Shown: positions 43,901-55,000 of the stretch, piece by piece
Layout: each line of letters begins with the position of its first letter
Numbering within the stretch: the first letter of the stretch is position 1
Source: Chitinophaga caseinilytica
GTDB taxonomy: Bacteria; Bacteroidota; Bacteroidia; Chitinophagales; Chitinophagaceae
Assembly (NCBI RefSeq): GCF_038396765.1
Contig: NZ_CP150096.1
Coordinates: 4,137,001 to 4,201,000, forward strand
Direction: 5' to 3'
Length of the DNA stretch: 64,000 bases
The notes under the pieces: model-generated
Seen by the model: only the letters and a program-made list of their open reading frames with translations
The model's database searches: none
What the model was told of the DNA's origin: nothing
Made by a program: the position numbers and the translations under genes

Positions 43901-45495
43901 AGCCGCGGGACCAGAACGGGAATAACTATGATTGGGTTCCCTGTTATGCGGAAGTTACCGGCGTAACACCAGAGTCCGATAGCATCATAGTAGACCTGGA
44001 AGCCACCGGCGTCGGAAATAGGTCTGTAAATGCCTTCCTGGCTGCGGCTTATCAGCGGATGCGGCTGGATTATCCACGTTATGCCTGGCCGGGTTACAAA
44101 AATAAAATCGCCGACGATATGCCGCTGGATGCGGCGATGAACGCCCTCAGCAATGCGTTGGGCAATTTCAGGGAAATCCGGGAAGACTTCAACGAGCGCG
44201 CATTGCGCAAGGGTTTTGCATCCGGCTTCAATAAAGCCAAAAGCTTCATAAGGCTCAGCGCATTCGATAAGGAAGGCGGCGGGGCCCGTGTAAAAAGCCT
44301 GGAAACGCGGGAGATTTGGGACGGTGGCCCGGAAGAAGTCTCGATCCAGCGATATAGCTATACGACCGAAGGGCCGAACGGTGCCGTTATCAGCTCTGGC
44401 GTAGCGGCGTACGAGCCATCGATCGGTGGTGATGAAAACCCTTTCCGGCAGCCGGACCCTTACACGCAGGTAAACAGAAAGGCGCTGGATAATGAATATT
44501 ACCTGGAAGAGCCATTCGGGGAAGCCCTGTTCCCGGCACCAACAGTGGGATACCGGAAAGTGAGGGTCGAAAACCGGTCTGCAATAGATGAGTCGCGGAA
44601 TACCCCTGTGAGCCAGACGGGATACCTTCAGTACGAGTTCTATACAGCAAAAGAGTTCCCTACGGAAGTGGAATGGACGAATTTACAGAAATACGAAAAA
44701 CGACCGCCGGCCTTCAGCTCTTTCTTCGGTGGCAAAGCTATCCATGAGCTGGCACTGTCTCAGGGCTACCTCGTGCGGATGAATGATATGCACGGAAAAC
44801 CCAGGGCCGAGCGCGTGTTTAACCAGTTGAAGGAAGAGATCTCCGCTACGGAATACTTTTATAATGCCGAGGAGCGGGGAGGTGCCATGCGGCTAGTAAA
44901 CAAGGTAGATGTGGTAGGAAGCGACGGCGCCATAACGAAAGACCAGATTTTGGGCCGCGAAATGGATATGATCGCAGATATGCGCGAAGGAGAAACATCC
45001 AACTTCGGTACTACGATCCAGGTCGGGATGGATGTTTTCCAGCTAGGGTTGTTTACGATCCCCATCCCACACTGGCCGAAGGCATCCAATATCGACTACC
45101 GCCTGTTCAGATCGGCTTCTGTCGTGAAAACCGCGAGCTATTACGGGGTTGTGCAAAAGATCGTCAAAAAAGTAGACGGCTCTTCGGTTACCACCTATAA
45201 TCTGTTATTCGATAAACTGACCGGCCAGCCGGTAGTGACGGCTGTAGAGAATGAATTCAATGATCCAGTGTATTCCCTGAATATCCCTGCATATTGGATT
45301 AATTCTAGAATGGGGCATGCCTATCAAACGGCTAATATGATCTACCGGCAGCTAAAGGTGGACGCCAATGGCGATGTATCGGCCTTGTATAGACAATATC
45401 TCTTGCCGGGAGATGAGCTAGTAGACATCGAACGGCCAGGGCAGCGCTTCTGGGCCATTCAAACCGCCAAAACGCCAGGGGGCCGCTGGAAATGA
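40975..45495 (+). CDS. Giant SpvB/TcB-like RHS-associated protein, N-terminal part
   Basis: A 1506-residue frame with signal sequence (KKKIAIFFLGLMTLETLVPL) and the Bacteroidota RHS-type opening DMVDLFTGDFKYNIPLMDVD followed by VGLGWNLNVGSITRQLKGIP. Most of it should form the hollow beta-shell typical of Tc/RHS proteins. It begins at an ATGA overlap with the lipoprotein. It stops at 45495, just past a G5 run (45478-45482), where the -1 frame continues as GPLEMRLIDRMG without a break. I read this and the next entry as one protein of about 2,438 residues broken by a single missing G, although an ATGA overlap means two coupled proteins cannot be excluded. Confidence 0.75.
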   Translation: MIRSASTKKKIAIFFLGLMTLETLVPLKGLALTSGPIQPEMTQFQPAGMSDMVDLFTGDFKYNIPLMDVDGYPVNLTYSQGVGMEDEASWVGLGWNLNVGSITRQLKGIPDDHMAERVNSIQHMKRKVTTGGQFRARMEVTGFNVAKLGGSVSMGVFYDNYTGYGAEVGVGANAGLMLTGRNASGLTLGLNGDMTSNTSSGVSSKLGASLGISMTDDNQMTSSINGNLSLGYNTREGLKSLTMGGSFNPGGLKVMEGYWTRDLNTPVFYPAPEIAFRSSSRTYSLDLGVAATVVNVGFGGTGYKTIREVKSEFNTHFAYGTMYSAEGKDNDNALMDFMREKDNIVIKDMNHIALPISMPDVFNYTSQAGSGQFALYKGGSGMYFNNKKIDETENFTLGGDFGWGWNFHGGISLFEQNIQDITGKWTSGNNIQKSIDFPGDGSDIREEKTYFKTIGEQTIEDANFVSAIRDEMPVSISIKGPDAQNSLQAPNVATANAPSAGYKKNGRQLRNTTIQYLTAAEANTAAVERKIYNYPANKYVNGQFTPQACHQVAGVVPIDRVSYRRKKHHLSEMTVVGGDGKRMVYGLPVYNHSQKEISFATDTMKSRTGRATNLVKYRLDGSRIFHKPAGSNEYYSEQDQPGYASSFMLTAILSPDYVDVTGNGLTEDDRGTYVKFNYTRHSEGYRWRSPTGVQEATVNHGMLADPDDDKASFVYGEKELWYLHSIETKTKVAYFITEADRLDGAGVKGLHGGLYTAATVPADQRQLRLREIRLYSKTDHVTPIKSVILKQSFSLCKGSTLDPNIGKMALDSLYFTYGKSTRGMHHPYVFSYKKTAGASNEYGGYGVLQTDRWGTFKPKNASPGGLLNDEYPYSVGTVPDLWLLNKIELPTGGTIDVKYEADTYSYVQNRQAMKMVSMNDVKMLNASGAHTDVFTDMRKLKLAKVPGVTNLQEFRDKYLSGSKYLYGKMYVNLTDKPRDQNGNNYDWVPCYAEVTGVTPESDSIIVDLEATGVGNRSVNAFLAAAYQRMRLDYPRYAWPGYKNKIADDMPLDAAMNALSNALGNFREIREDFNERALRKGFASGFNKAKSFIRLSAFDKEGGGARVKSLETREIWDGGPEEVSIQRYSYTTEGPNGAVISSGVAAYEPSIGGDENPFRQPDPYTQVNRKALDNEYYLEEPFGEALFPAPTVGYRKVRVENRSAIDESRNTPVSQTGYLQYEFYTAKEFPTEVEWTNLQKYEKRPPAFSSFFGGKAIHELALSQGYLVRMNDMHGKPRAERVFNQLKEEISATEYFYNAEERGGAMRLVNKVDVVGSDGAITKDQILGREMDMIADMREGETSNFGTTIQVGMDVFQLGLFTIPIPHWPKASNIDYRLFRSASVVKTASYYGVVQKIVKKVDGSSVTTYNLLFDKLTGQPVVTAVENEFNDPVYSLNIPAYWINSRMGHAYQTANMIYRQLKVDANGDVSALYRQYLLPGDELVDIERPGQRFWAIQTAKTPGGRWK

Positions 45496-48290
45496 GATTG
45501 ATAGACAGGATGGGCACATTGGCCAAAGACGTATTGGGCGATTTTAAAGTGGTCCGTTCCGGCAACCGCAACCAGATGGGCGCTTCGGCTTCTTCAATTG
45601 TTAGTCTGGAAAAACCATACGATAACCTCAGGTTAAAAATGGACGTTACGGCCAACCTGGCGTCTTTACAAACCATAGAGGCCAAAGCGGTATTGTTCTC
45701 GGAAGATTGGGGGCAACCGTTGCCATGCAAGCTGTTGTCGTGCCCGGAAGGGTACATTGCCAGTCCGGACGGGCTCAGATGCCTGCAGCCGGCAGCAACC
45801 CCTCCGGGAACAGATCCACTGAATTTGCAGGTATACACCAACCAGTTTACCATGGCCGATTTTTGTACCCAAACATGGATATACGCCGCCTCCAATAGCA
45901 ATACTCCCTTACATACGATTTCGTCCACTAATTTCTGGAGCGGAGGCTCACAGGGCGGCAGATTGGGACGGAACACAATCTGGCCAAGAAATACCTCGCT
46001 TAACACCTGGTATCGCATCGTTTACCATATTCCCGTTACAGAAGCCAAGACTTATTACATCGGTTACGCAGCGGATGATTCGGTGAAAGTGAGATTGAAT
46101 GACACTTTGGTGGGCGTATCCGATTTCACCAGTTGGAAAGTAAAACCGATCCATCTGAAGAACGGGTACAACCGTTTCGAATTCGATTTCCTGGATAGCA
46201 TGGGGGCCGGGGCTACCTATAACAGGCAAGGCCTGGGCTGGGAAATCTATGACAACAGCTGGAACGAGGTACTGGCGGCAAAAGATAATAATGCGCAAGA
46301 CCTTACGGTATTCAGATCGTCCCGCACAATGGTAGATCCCGCGCGCGGCGAAAAGTACCAGGTATATAAACTGGGACCGGACCGTAAAACACCCGTTCAG
46401 GCGCTATATACCTGCAGCGGAGGCACCGGGATGGCTTCGATAGACGAGCCGTTCCCATATTGTGATGCCGTGCCGATGGGGGAATGCCCGACCGGGTATG
46501 TAAAAACCGCAGACGGACTGGGTTGTGTGCCTGCAGGAGGCGCGATGGTATATAGGCCGAAGATGAGTTTGGTGCGGGGAGACAAGGATCTGTCATACAG
46601 CGCAGCTGGAGCATTGATAAAAGACAGTAACAATAATGTGATCGGCAATTTCAAAGACTGCGAATTTGGCGGGTCCGGCAACGTGGCGGAAGGACATATT
46701 GGTTGCGGGAAATTGAATTTTATGACTAAACTGGACACCACAATAAGCGGTGCCACCAAAATGGGAATAAGGGCTTGTGTCGAAATTAGTGACTCCGCAG
46801 CATATTGCATTGGATATGGTGGCGCGAATGGCGTGGAAATCTGGATTGATGGCAGGCAGGTGGTCAATCTTCCCGCAGGCGGGACCGGATATAACGACCC
46901 GGCCGGGTACTGGCATATCAAACGGGTTACGCTGAAGCCAGGCAAGCACGTGTTCGATGTTAGAGGCGGGCTCGGTACCAAGAACTCCCTGGGCTTCGAA
47001 ATCTACCGGAATACGGAAACCCAGTTATATCAAACATCCGGCCAGGCAAGGAACTACATATTTCAAGCAGGCAATCTGCCATATGGCAGCACCTTTTACG
47101 ATACATACCTCATGAACGGAACTGGTACTGTTTTGGCCAGGAGGTATTCCTGCTCGGGCGCTGCGATAGATATTTGCGAAGGCAGTTGCGGCATGATCAG
47201 AATGTCTCGCGTGATCAATCCGTATGTAACCGGCCACCTCGGCAACTGGTTGCCTGAAAAGGAATACGCCTACCTGACCGACAGGCGGAAGACCCCAGCC
47301 AATACTACCGATGTTGTACGAAAAGGGGGATACTACACGGCATTTACCCCCTTCTGGCAATATAACGCCACGTCCGGCAAATGGCAGCAATCGGCAGATA
47401 TCAATTGGGTAAACGCACGATGGATTACCCTCTACGATAACTATTCGCAAGAGCTCGAGAACAAAAACGCGCTGGGCCAGTATTCCGGAACGCGATTCGG
47501 CTATAAAGGCGCACTGCCGCTTATTGTAGGCGCAAATGCGAAATCGCGGGAGTTACATTACGACGGGTTTGAAGACTACAAATTCACGCTGTTGTGTACA
47601 CCATTCGTCAATTGCCCGGGCGACGAGTTCGATATCCGAATGATCGTAGGAACGGATACTACCGGCTGGATTTCGAGTACCGAATCCCACACGGGAATGT
47701 ACAGCCTCAAGTTAAAGGGGAATGTCACCCTGAACATGCAGCCCTTCGATGAGGAACATCGCACACTGCCTTATATCCTTACAAACGGGAATGGAGAATT
47801 TGAAAGGTCCATGCACAAATGGATGGGCATCAGCGGATTCAGTCCGATGCGCAGTCGCAAGTACATTTTGTCGATGTGGGTGAAAGACGGCAATCCAACG
47901 TTGGATAACATCCTTGTCTCGGTTTCGATCAACGGCCAGAACGTTACGGATAAGAAAAGACTGGCAACGGTGGAAGGCTGGAAATTGCTGGAATACCAGT
48001 TCGATATGAGCAATTATCCCCCCGATATCGCTGGCAACGTGCCTTTACTCATCTCGGGACCGGCGACTTGCTTTGTCGACGATATCCGGATTTTCCCATA
48101 CGATGGCCAGGCGGTGACCTATGCCTACGACGACAGAACGCTCCGGCTGATGGCGGAGCTCGATGCCAACAACTTCGCTACGTTCTACGAATACGACGAA
48201 CAAGGTGGCCTGATCCGCATCAAGAAAGAAACGGAGAAAGGAATTATTACGATCAAGGAAAGCAGATCCACATACCTGAAAAAGCTTTGA
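45492..48290 (+). CDS. Giant SpvB/TcB-like RHS-associated protein, C-terminal part (carbohydrate-binding-like modules)
   Basis: A 932-residue frame without its own signal peptide, in the -1 frame relative to the preceding ORF. It holds two tandem PA14/CBM-like lectin modules (~100-270 and ~345-515), each with the pattern YxIGYxxxDxVxVxxxD then GLGWEIYDN or SLGFEIYRN, and each preceded by a Cys motif (CPEGYIASPDGLRC; CPTGYVKTADGLGC). The end carries a jelly-roll (TGMYSLKLKGNVTLNM) and YD-like strands (YAYDDRTLRLMAELDANNFA). These modules suggest binding to target glycans. It has no export signal of its own, which supports continuity with the previous ORF. Confidence 0.72.
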   Translation: MRLIDRMGTLAKDVLGDFKVVRSGNRNQMGASASSIVSLEKPYDNLRLKMDVTANLASLQTIEAKAVLFSEDWGQPLPCKLLSCPEGYIASPDGLRCLQPAATPPGTDPLNLQVYTNQFTMADFCTQTWIYAASNSNTPLHTISSTNFWSGGSQGGRLGRNTIWPRNTSLNTWYRIVYHIPVTEAKTYYIGYAADDSVKVRLNDTLVGVSDFTSWKVKPIHLKNGYNRFEFDFLDSMGAGATYNRQGLGWEIYDNSWNEVLAAKDNNAQDLTVFRSSRTMVDPARGEKYQVYKLGPDRKTPVQALYTCSGGTGMASIDEPFPYCDAVPMGECPTGYVKTADGLGCVPAGGAMVYRPKMSLVRGDKDLSYSAAGALIKDSNNNVIGNFKDCEFGGSGNVAEGHIGCGKLNFMTKLDTTISGATKMGIRACVEISDSAAYCIGYGGANGVEIWIDGRQVVNLPAGGTGYNDPAGYWHIKRVTLKPGKHVFDVRGGLGTKNSLGFEIYRNTETQLYQTSGQARNYIFQAGNLPYGSTFYDTYLMNGTGTVLARRYSCSGAAIDICEGSCGMIRMSRVINPYVTGHLGNWLPEKEYAYLTDRRKTPANTTDVVRKGGYYTAFTPFWQYNATSGKWQQSADINWVNARWITLYDNYSQELENKNALGQYSGTRFGYKGALPLIVGANAKSRELHYDGFEDYKFTLLCTPFVNCPGDEFDIRMIVGTDTTGWISSTESHTGMYSLKLKGNVTLNMQPFDEEHRTLPYILTNGNGEFERSMHKWMGISGFSPMRSRKYILSMWVKDGNPTLDNILVSVSINGQNVTDKKRLATVEGWKLLEYQFDMSNYPPDIAGNVPLLISGPATCFVDDIRIFPYDGQAVTYAYDDRTLRLMAELDANNFATFYEYDEQGGLIRIKKETEKGIITIKESRSTYLKKL

Positions 48291-48292
48291 GC

Positions 48293-49084
48293 ATGCAGTT
48301 GAAAAGTAAAACTATCGTTTGGATGACAATTGCCGCACTGGTAACGGCGGCAGGTGTGCTGGCGATGCCAGCCGTGATGAAATCGGGTACCGCGCAGAAA
48401 GAAGAGGTGGCGGAGGATAATTTACAGGATGCCGGGGTCACGGTCACTGCCCAGGATATGGCCGTCCTGGAGGAATTGGGCGGGCTGGGGCACCGGATCG
48501 ACAGCCTCGACGCTTTCGATGTAACAGGTAGTATTCAGACCACTGATCCTGCCGACCCCTCCGGACCGCAAAAAGTGGATTTCCGGTATTGCAGGCAGGG
48601 TACCCGCCTGTATTACAAACTCGGAAAACAAGAGACGATCGTTTCGGAAGACGGTATGCTGCTCGTAGATCACCATGCGGAGAAAATGTTCCTCATGCCG
48701 TCGAAAGACGCTGAAACGCCCGGGATTCTCCCGTCCGGAAAACAAATCGCCGGTTTCTTCGCGGAAGAAGGGTACAAAATAGCCCGTCGGAAACGTGCAG
48801 GCCTTCAGTGGATTGAGCTGGAAAGGCCGAACCACGCTACCATGAAAGTATACCGGGTCGGGTACGACAATGCCCGTTTCGTCAGGGAAGTGTATATGCG
48901 GCTAACAGACCTTTCGGACCCTTTCAATACGGAAAAGGACCAGGTCATCCACGCTACTGTTGACAAATGGAGCATTTCCGATCCTGCGGCGGAGCTCTTT
49001 GATGCACGCCGCTACATCTCCCGGAAAGGCACACGATTTGTGCCCGTGGAGCCCTACAAACATTTTGCTTTCATCCAGCCCTAA
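48293..49084 (+). CDS. LolA-like/DUF-type exported protein of the RHS operon
   Basis: A 263-residue protein starting at 48293 (MQLKSKTIVWMT) with an N-terminal signal or anchor helix (~8-28). The body (DVTGSIQTTD, CRQGTRLYYKLGKQETIVSE, DHHAEKMFLMPS) has the strand order of LolA/LolB-type half-barrels that carry hydrophobic polypeptides or lipids in the periplasm; this is a weak resemblance. It begins 3 bases after the preceding ORF and shares one base with the RHS start (TAATG), so dosage is coupled. A chaperone for the RHS chain is a reasonable guess. Confidence 0.6.
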   Translation: MQLKSKTIVWMTIAALVTAAGVLAMPAVMKSGTAQKEEVAEDNLQDAGVTVTAQDMAVLEELGGLGHRIDSLDAFDVTGSIQTTDPADPSGPQKVDFRYCRQGTRLYYKLGKQETIVSEDGMLLVDHHAEKMFLMPSKDAETPGILPSGKQIAGFFAEEGYKIARRKRAGLQWIELERPNHATMKVYRVGYDNARFVREVYMRLTDLSDPFNTEKDQVIHATVDKWSISDPAAELFDARRYISRKGTRFVPVEPYKHFAFIQP

Positions 49085-52000
49085 TGAGAATGACTATGCC
49101 TCCGATATTCCGCATATTTAAATTTCTGATAGCCATTGTGCTGTTTGCCCAGCCGGTAAAGGCAAACTTTTTGTCGTCGGTGGAACCATACCAGCAGCAG
49201 CTCACCGGGCGGTTCCGCAGCGGGGATACGCTGCTTTTGCGGGACGAGAAGTTTCAAAACCCGTCGATAGACTGGTCGTTGATCCAGAACCGGAAAGTAT
49301 CCAACGTGATCGTCTTCGCGCTGAATCAGGATTCCTTGTACCTGGCAGGAAAATCATTTACCTGCAAGATCGATCTGAAGATTGAATACTGGAGCCAGCC
49401 AGGCCAGGCCGATCCTTTTGTGGAAGACAACGTATCGCTGGAAGTTAACTACGACACTACACGGGGTGCCGTATTCAAATCGGAAGAAAATTACCGGTTT
49501 CTTAACGGGCATCGTGTGAAAATCACCGTCAAGCAAATTTCCAGCGCGGAGCTGGGAGACGAGCTGCCCGGTTTATTCCGGCTCACCAGCCAGGTTTTTG
49601 TAGACCGTTCCTATCTTCCGGACCCTGCTGCACCGCCGGGTGAAATTTTTATTGCGGAAACAGGGATACAGGCCCCTGAAGCGCCCTCGGGCATGATGTC
49701 GGCCTTCAATATGCCGATTACCCAAACGCCCAACCGGGTTACCCTGCAATGGAATAAAATCGGGAGTTCCACGGAATACGACCTGGAATGGTCTTTTGTG
49801 GATGAGGAATCTCCTGAAGGGGCAGCGCTGGCCAACACGGCGAACCATGTGGAGGCATATCTCTCGAAGCTGTTCCGGCATAATGCCACAAGGGTAACTT
49901 TGGAGGGACAGTCGTACAATATCAACCTCGTTCATTTTACCAAATACATGGTGGTGAGGCTGCGCGGTGTTACGGTAGACCAAAACACGTTGATCCGCAC
50001 GGAGCTGCCATGGGTATATAATATCACCTTTACCCAGGCGGGTGGCGCAGTCATCACTACACCTGGTGTTGTTACGCTGACCAATACCTGGCACAATTCG
50101 AATATGAGCTGGCAGTACAATGCCACATATGCGGAAAATGGCAAAAGGAAGGAAGTGGTGAGTTATTTCGACAAGTCGTTGAAAAACCGGCAAACGGTCA
50201 CTTTGGCGAATAATTCCAACCTGGTGGCAGATGAAGCGCAGTTGACGGCAGTTGCGCAAACTACGATATACGACAGCTACGGCCGGCCCACGATCAACGT
50301 TTTGCCTGCGCCGCTCGACAGCCCGAAGATTTTAACCTATACCTCCGGATTGAACATATTGGAAGGTACCAATACGCAATATTCTTTCAACCAGGTTACG
50401 CCGCCGGCCAACGAGTGTAATTTCACGTTCCCTGCAATGTCTACCGGAGCGGGTGCCGGCAAGTACTATTCCCCAGCCAGCAAATTTATCAACGATCGTT
50501 TCCATGGCTTCGTGCCTAATGCGAACGGGTATCCTTTCAGCGGGCAGTTCTACACGAACGACAATACCGGCCGGATCAGCGTGCAGGGAGGCGTAGGGAA
50601 GGTGTTTCAGCCCAATCCGGACGTTTCCAATACCGCCAGCCGGGCCACCCGGTATTTTTACGGAAAACCGACCCAGCGCGAAATAATGCGCCTGTTCGGG
50701 AACGATGTCGGAGACGCTTCCCATTACATGAAGAATACCGTTATCGATCCTAATGGGCAGCTCAGCGTCGCCTACCTGAACATGTCGGGGAAAACGATCG
50801 CGACGGCATTGGCCAGCAGTACGCCTTCCAACCTGGACGACGTGGGCAACAAACCCGCCGCCGCCCTAAAAACATTCAATCTGTTCACGGCGCCCAATTT
50901 CATGTTTGATCCTGTATCACTAAAACTGGTAGCCTATCAGACATATATTGCCCAGGATACGGGAACCGTAACTTTTAAAACGGATGTGGAGCGCCTGTAC
51001 GCCATTGCCAGCGATGGCGGCGTTACGGCCTGCGCGGAATGCGCCTTCGATATCGTAGTTACGATCAATGGCGACTGCCTGCCGCAAGCATTCAGTCCCA
51101 CGGTGCCGGCAATTAACGGCAGCGCGCCTTCCACGGGATGTACGACTTTGACGCCGGCTAACAGCCAATATCAGTTTCCCTTCAATATCCCGAAAAAAGG
51201 AGCTTATTATATCCGGATGGAGCTGCGCTTGCGCGAAAACACGATCAAGCAGGCGGCAGACCAGTATGTGGCGGTGAATAACAAGCTCCTGAAGCAGTTC
51301 TCATTCGTGATGGATGAGCTCAAGGCAACTGATTTCGGCGGGTGCTTCGATGATTGCAAAACTTGCTATGCCGCCCTTGGCGATCGGGATACCTTTATGC
51401 TGCGTATCTGCCAAAGGCTGATAGCGTTGGGTGTTAACGTTAACGATAGCCTCACCGTCATCAACAATTGGGCAGGCGCCAAATGGGATGCGTTGAGTGC
51501 AGCCTGCACGGCAGCGAGGGCTAATTGTGGCGACAACCCCTGCTATGATCTGGAAAAACAGTTGTTGCGAGACGTAAGTCCGGGCGGGCAATATGCCCGT
51601 TTCGATACGAGCGGGGCTGCCATTGATACGGCTACCAATATGATTTACCGCCACTGGCGCAAATTCTGGCCGATAAAAATGGCAGGGGCCGATGGGTATG
51701 ATGATAATATCGTGAAGATAGAGGATGGACGGGTATTGTCGATGAACGATACCGCTTTTACCGTAACTCATCTGGCTTCGATCTGGAAAGCGGAATGGGC
51801 GAAGAAATTTTTGCCCTATCACCCCGAATATTGCGGCCTGGAGCAATGCCGGAAAGACTCTGCCAGCCTGAAGTGGGACGATAAGGTAAAAGGAATGGTG
51901 CTGCAGGTTTCAGATATCGCTCCTATCCTCGGGGGCACGCAAACGTTCAATAAATCGAACGTGGGCTGGCTGGCCGCCATCGACCCGTATTTTACATCCG

Positions 52001-55000
52001 GCCGGGGCGCCGCGAAACTGGCCGCATTTACGGCCGATCTTACGAATTACTCAAAGAACGTGAAGGGACTGGTTGGCTTTACCACCAAAAACCTTTACGC
52101 TTTCAATGATTACATGCTGTATTGCGTGGAGAAAGGCGCGAAATCCAATACCTCCGACGAAAGCTGGGATGTTTGCGCTCCGGATGCGGGTTGCCGGGCT
52201 TTAGACAGGGAATGGCAAATGTACCTCCAGGCGTACATGGAGCTGAAGCAGAAATATTATCAGCAAATGCGGCTGGAGACCGACTGTGCGGGCAAATGCC
52301 TGCCGGGGACCACGGTTACGATGAACGTAAATTGCGCCCGGCCGGGTGAGTTTACTTTCATTGACGGTGGCGTGTCCGGGAATAACCGCACGGTGGTTGT
52401 CCGCTATGAGGCTGGGAAAATGGGGCGTACAACCACTGTTGACCTTTATTATCCTGCAGAATTCGGCATTTTGAACCCGCCTTCGTCCGTAACGTTCGCC
52501 ATCGGTGAGTCGCAAAAAGCGATAACGGTACACAAGGATATTCCGGTGGGCCTGATAAAGGTAAGTGAAGTTACCTGCAGCGGAGGCAATCCGGAGCCTC
52601 CCTGTAACGGAACGGCGCGCATCCTGGAATTCGGTACCGGCGGACGTAAAGTGAGCGATAAAGTTTGGGAAGCTGTTGTTGGTACATCAGTGCGTACCTA
52701 TTACATCAAGGAAGGGTATTTGAACGCTCCGCCGCCGGCTGCGCAATATTGCAGCGGCGCTACTTTCGAGTATTATAATTGCCTTACCATCAAAAATGGC
52801 ACCGGAAGAGGCGAAAGGTATACGAATGTTTGGCTGGTGACCTGTCCGCCCGTTGCCTGTACGGCTTCCGGCAGCTTTGCCGCTACCATCCGCACCAATA
52901 ATACGGAATATGAAAACAGCGTACAAACCATCAAGATATTCCCCTATACGGCGCAGAACAATGCGTTGACCTGGAACGGCTGCCAGTACCCGGTTAAGAA
53001 CTGGTACAGTTGCTTTACGGTGACGGTGGGAGGAATTACCTACAATTATCGGAATGCAACGGTGTTTACTTGCCCCGTCAATTGCACAGCAACGATCAAT
53101 TATACGATGTTTGTGGACTCTACCCGTTTTACCAGGGAAGTGCCTTCGCCGAGGTATTATCACAACTACTCCGTCATTCGTTCGGCCACGCAGCCTTCCG
53201 CCAATTGCGGCCCTTACGGCGGTACTGTGGCGTGGTATGATTGCGTGAAATTTACCGGCGGGGATGCGGGTACGTTTTATTTCTACGATGTTTGGGTAAG
53301 GACATGTAACGTTTTGCCGCCGGAGGAGCCCGAGAATCTCGTTGGTGGTAACTTTGCAACAGAATCGCTGATGGCGGGCGCTGCAGATACCTGCGCCGCC
53401 TACAAATCGATGCAGCCCCGGATCCCGTCTATCGACTATGGGACGTTGATCGACACTTTGGGGCTCCAGGTGCAGGGGGCTGCCGCACTGCAATCGCAGC
53501 TGGCCAATGCCTGCGCGAGCCAGGCCGATCTTTGGATGAGCAAGCTGGACTCCTGCCTGCTTACCCTGACTGCCACGCAGCAAACTAATCTGCGCAACAA
53601 GCTCATCGAGCTGTGCAATAAAGGGGTTGATATTCATCATCCATATGGCGCCAGCACGACGCCGCCCGGTACGAGGCTCCCGAGCGGGGATTCCACATTC
53701 GCCCAGGTCATCCGTTCCATAACCGGTGGCATTACGATGAAATGCAACCCCTGGTTGCTGGATGGGCCGTATCCTTATCAGTCGCCGGCACAGTTGAATA
53801 AATTGACGATATCGGCTACCGATTCGCTTATTTGCAACCGGATCGACAGTCTGAAGGCCAGGCATCTGCGAGAACAGCCCGGTGTTACTTTTATTCAGTA
53901 CCTCACCAATAAGTTCGGCGCGAGCAATACGCTTTCAGCCGCTGAGGTTACGTCGCTACTGAGCGGTTGCAGTACTTGTAAATTCGTACTCAACAAGGAT
54001 ATCGAGCTGCCGGTCTTTATTTCGCGGGCCGATACGCCCTGCATAACAGGAAGTCAGATGTACAGGGCCTGGAATGAGATGGTTGCGGCCCATACCGTTG
54101 CCATGGATGCATTCCATGTCAACTACGAGACCATCGTTATGAACTACTTCAATCAGAAGTGGGGATACACCTTGGGATTCGCGGATTATAAAGCATTGTA
54201 TGATGCATACGTAGCCAATAACAATACGCAACAGGTGCTTTGCAACAATCCGCTTTTCACCCCAACGGCCGTTGATCCTTATTCCTGTTTGCTGGCACAG
54301 GTGTCGCACGCTGCGCGGAATGGTATCCAGTCGTATGACAGGTATATTACCGAAGTGAAGCGCCGTTTCCGGCAGCAGTATATCGCTAACTGTAGCGCGG
54401 CAAAGGCGGGGCTGATCATGACGCAAACGGAATGGGAATATCACTATACGCTGTATTATTACGATCAATCGGGCCAACTGGTGAAAACCATTCCGCCGGA
54501 GGGCGTAGTGCCGCTGACCGACCAGGAGGCGAGTGCCGCCGAGGAAGCTGAAAAGGGACCGGAAAGCTGTACGTATTCCGGCCCGGCAGCCGCCACGAAT
54601 ATTTCGTTGACCAATGCATACGTGGAAACGGCGATGCAGGCGGGTGCCCATGCCCTGGAAATGTGGTTGTACCGCGCCAGCCTGCCTCACGGGCAGTTGC
54701 TGCTGACCACCAGTATCAACGGGTACCTGGTGAGCGCTTGTATTGGAACGGATAATATGGACCTGGACCTGTATAAGCTGAAAGCCGTAGATGCAAGCAA
54801 TACAGCTGTAGAAATTGAATATTCCAGGCATTTCAAAGTTTCGCTCAATGCCAATAATCTCCGGCCTTTTATGCACCTGGTGTTGCAGGGTACGGCGATC
54901 GGCAGTTTAACAGGAACGCCGGTTATTTACATCAACGGAGAGCTTTGCAGCGCCGTGACCAGCGGTACAACGCCCGGCAGCTGCGGTTGGGAGATCGGGT

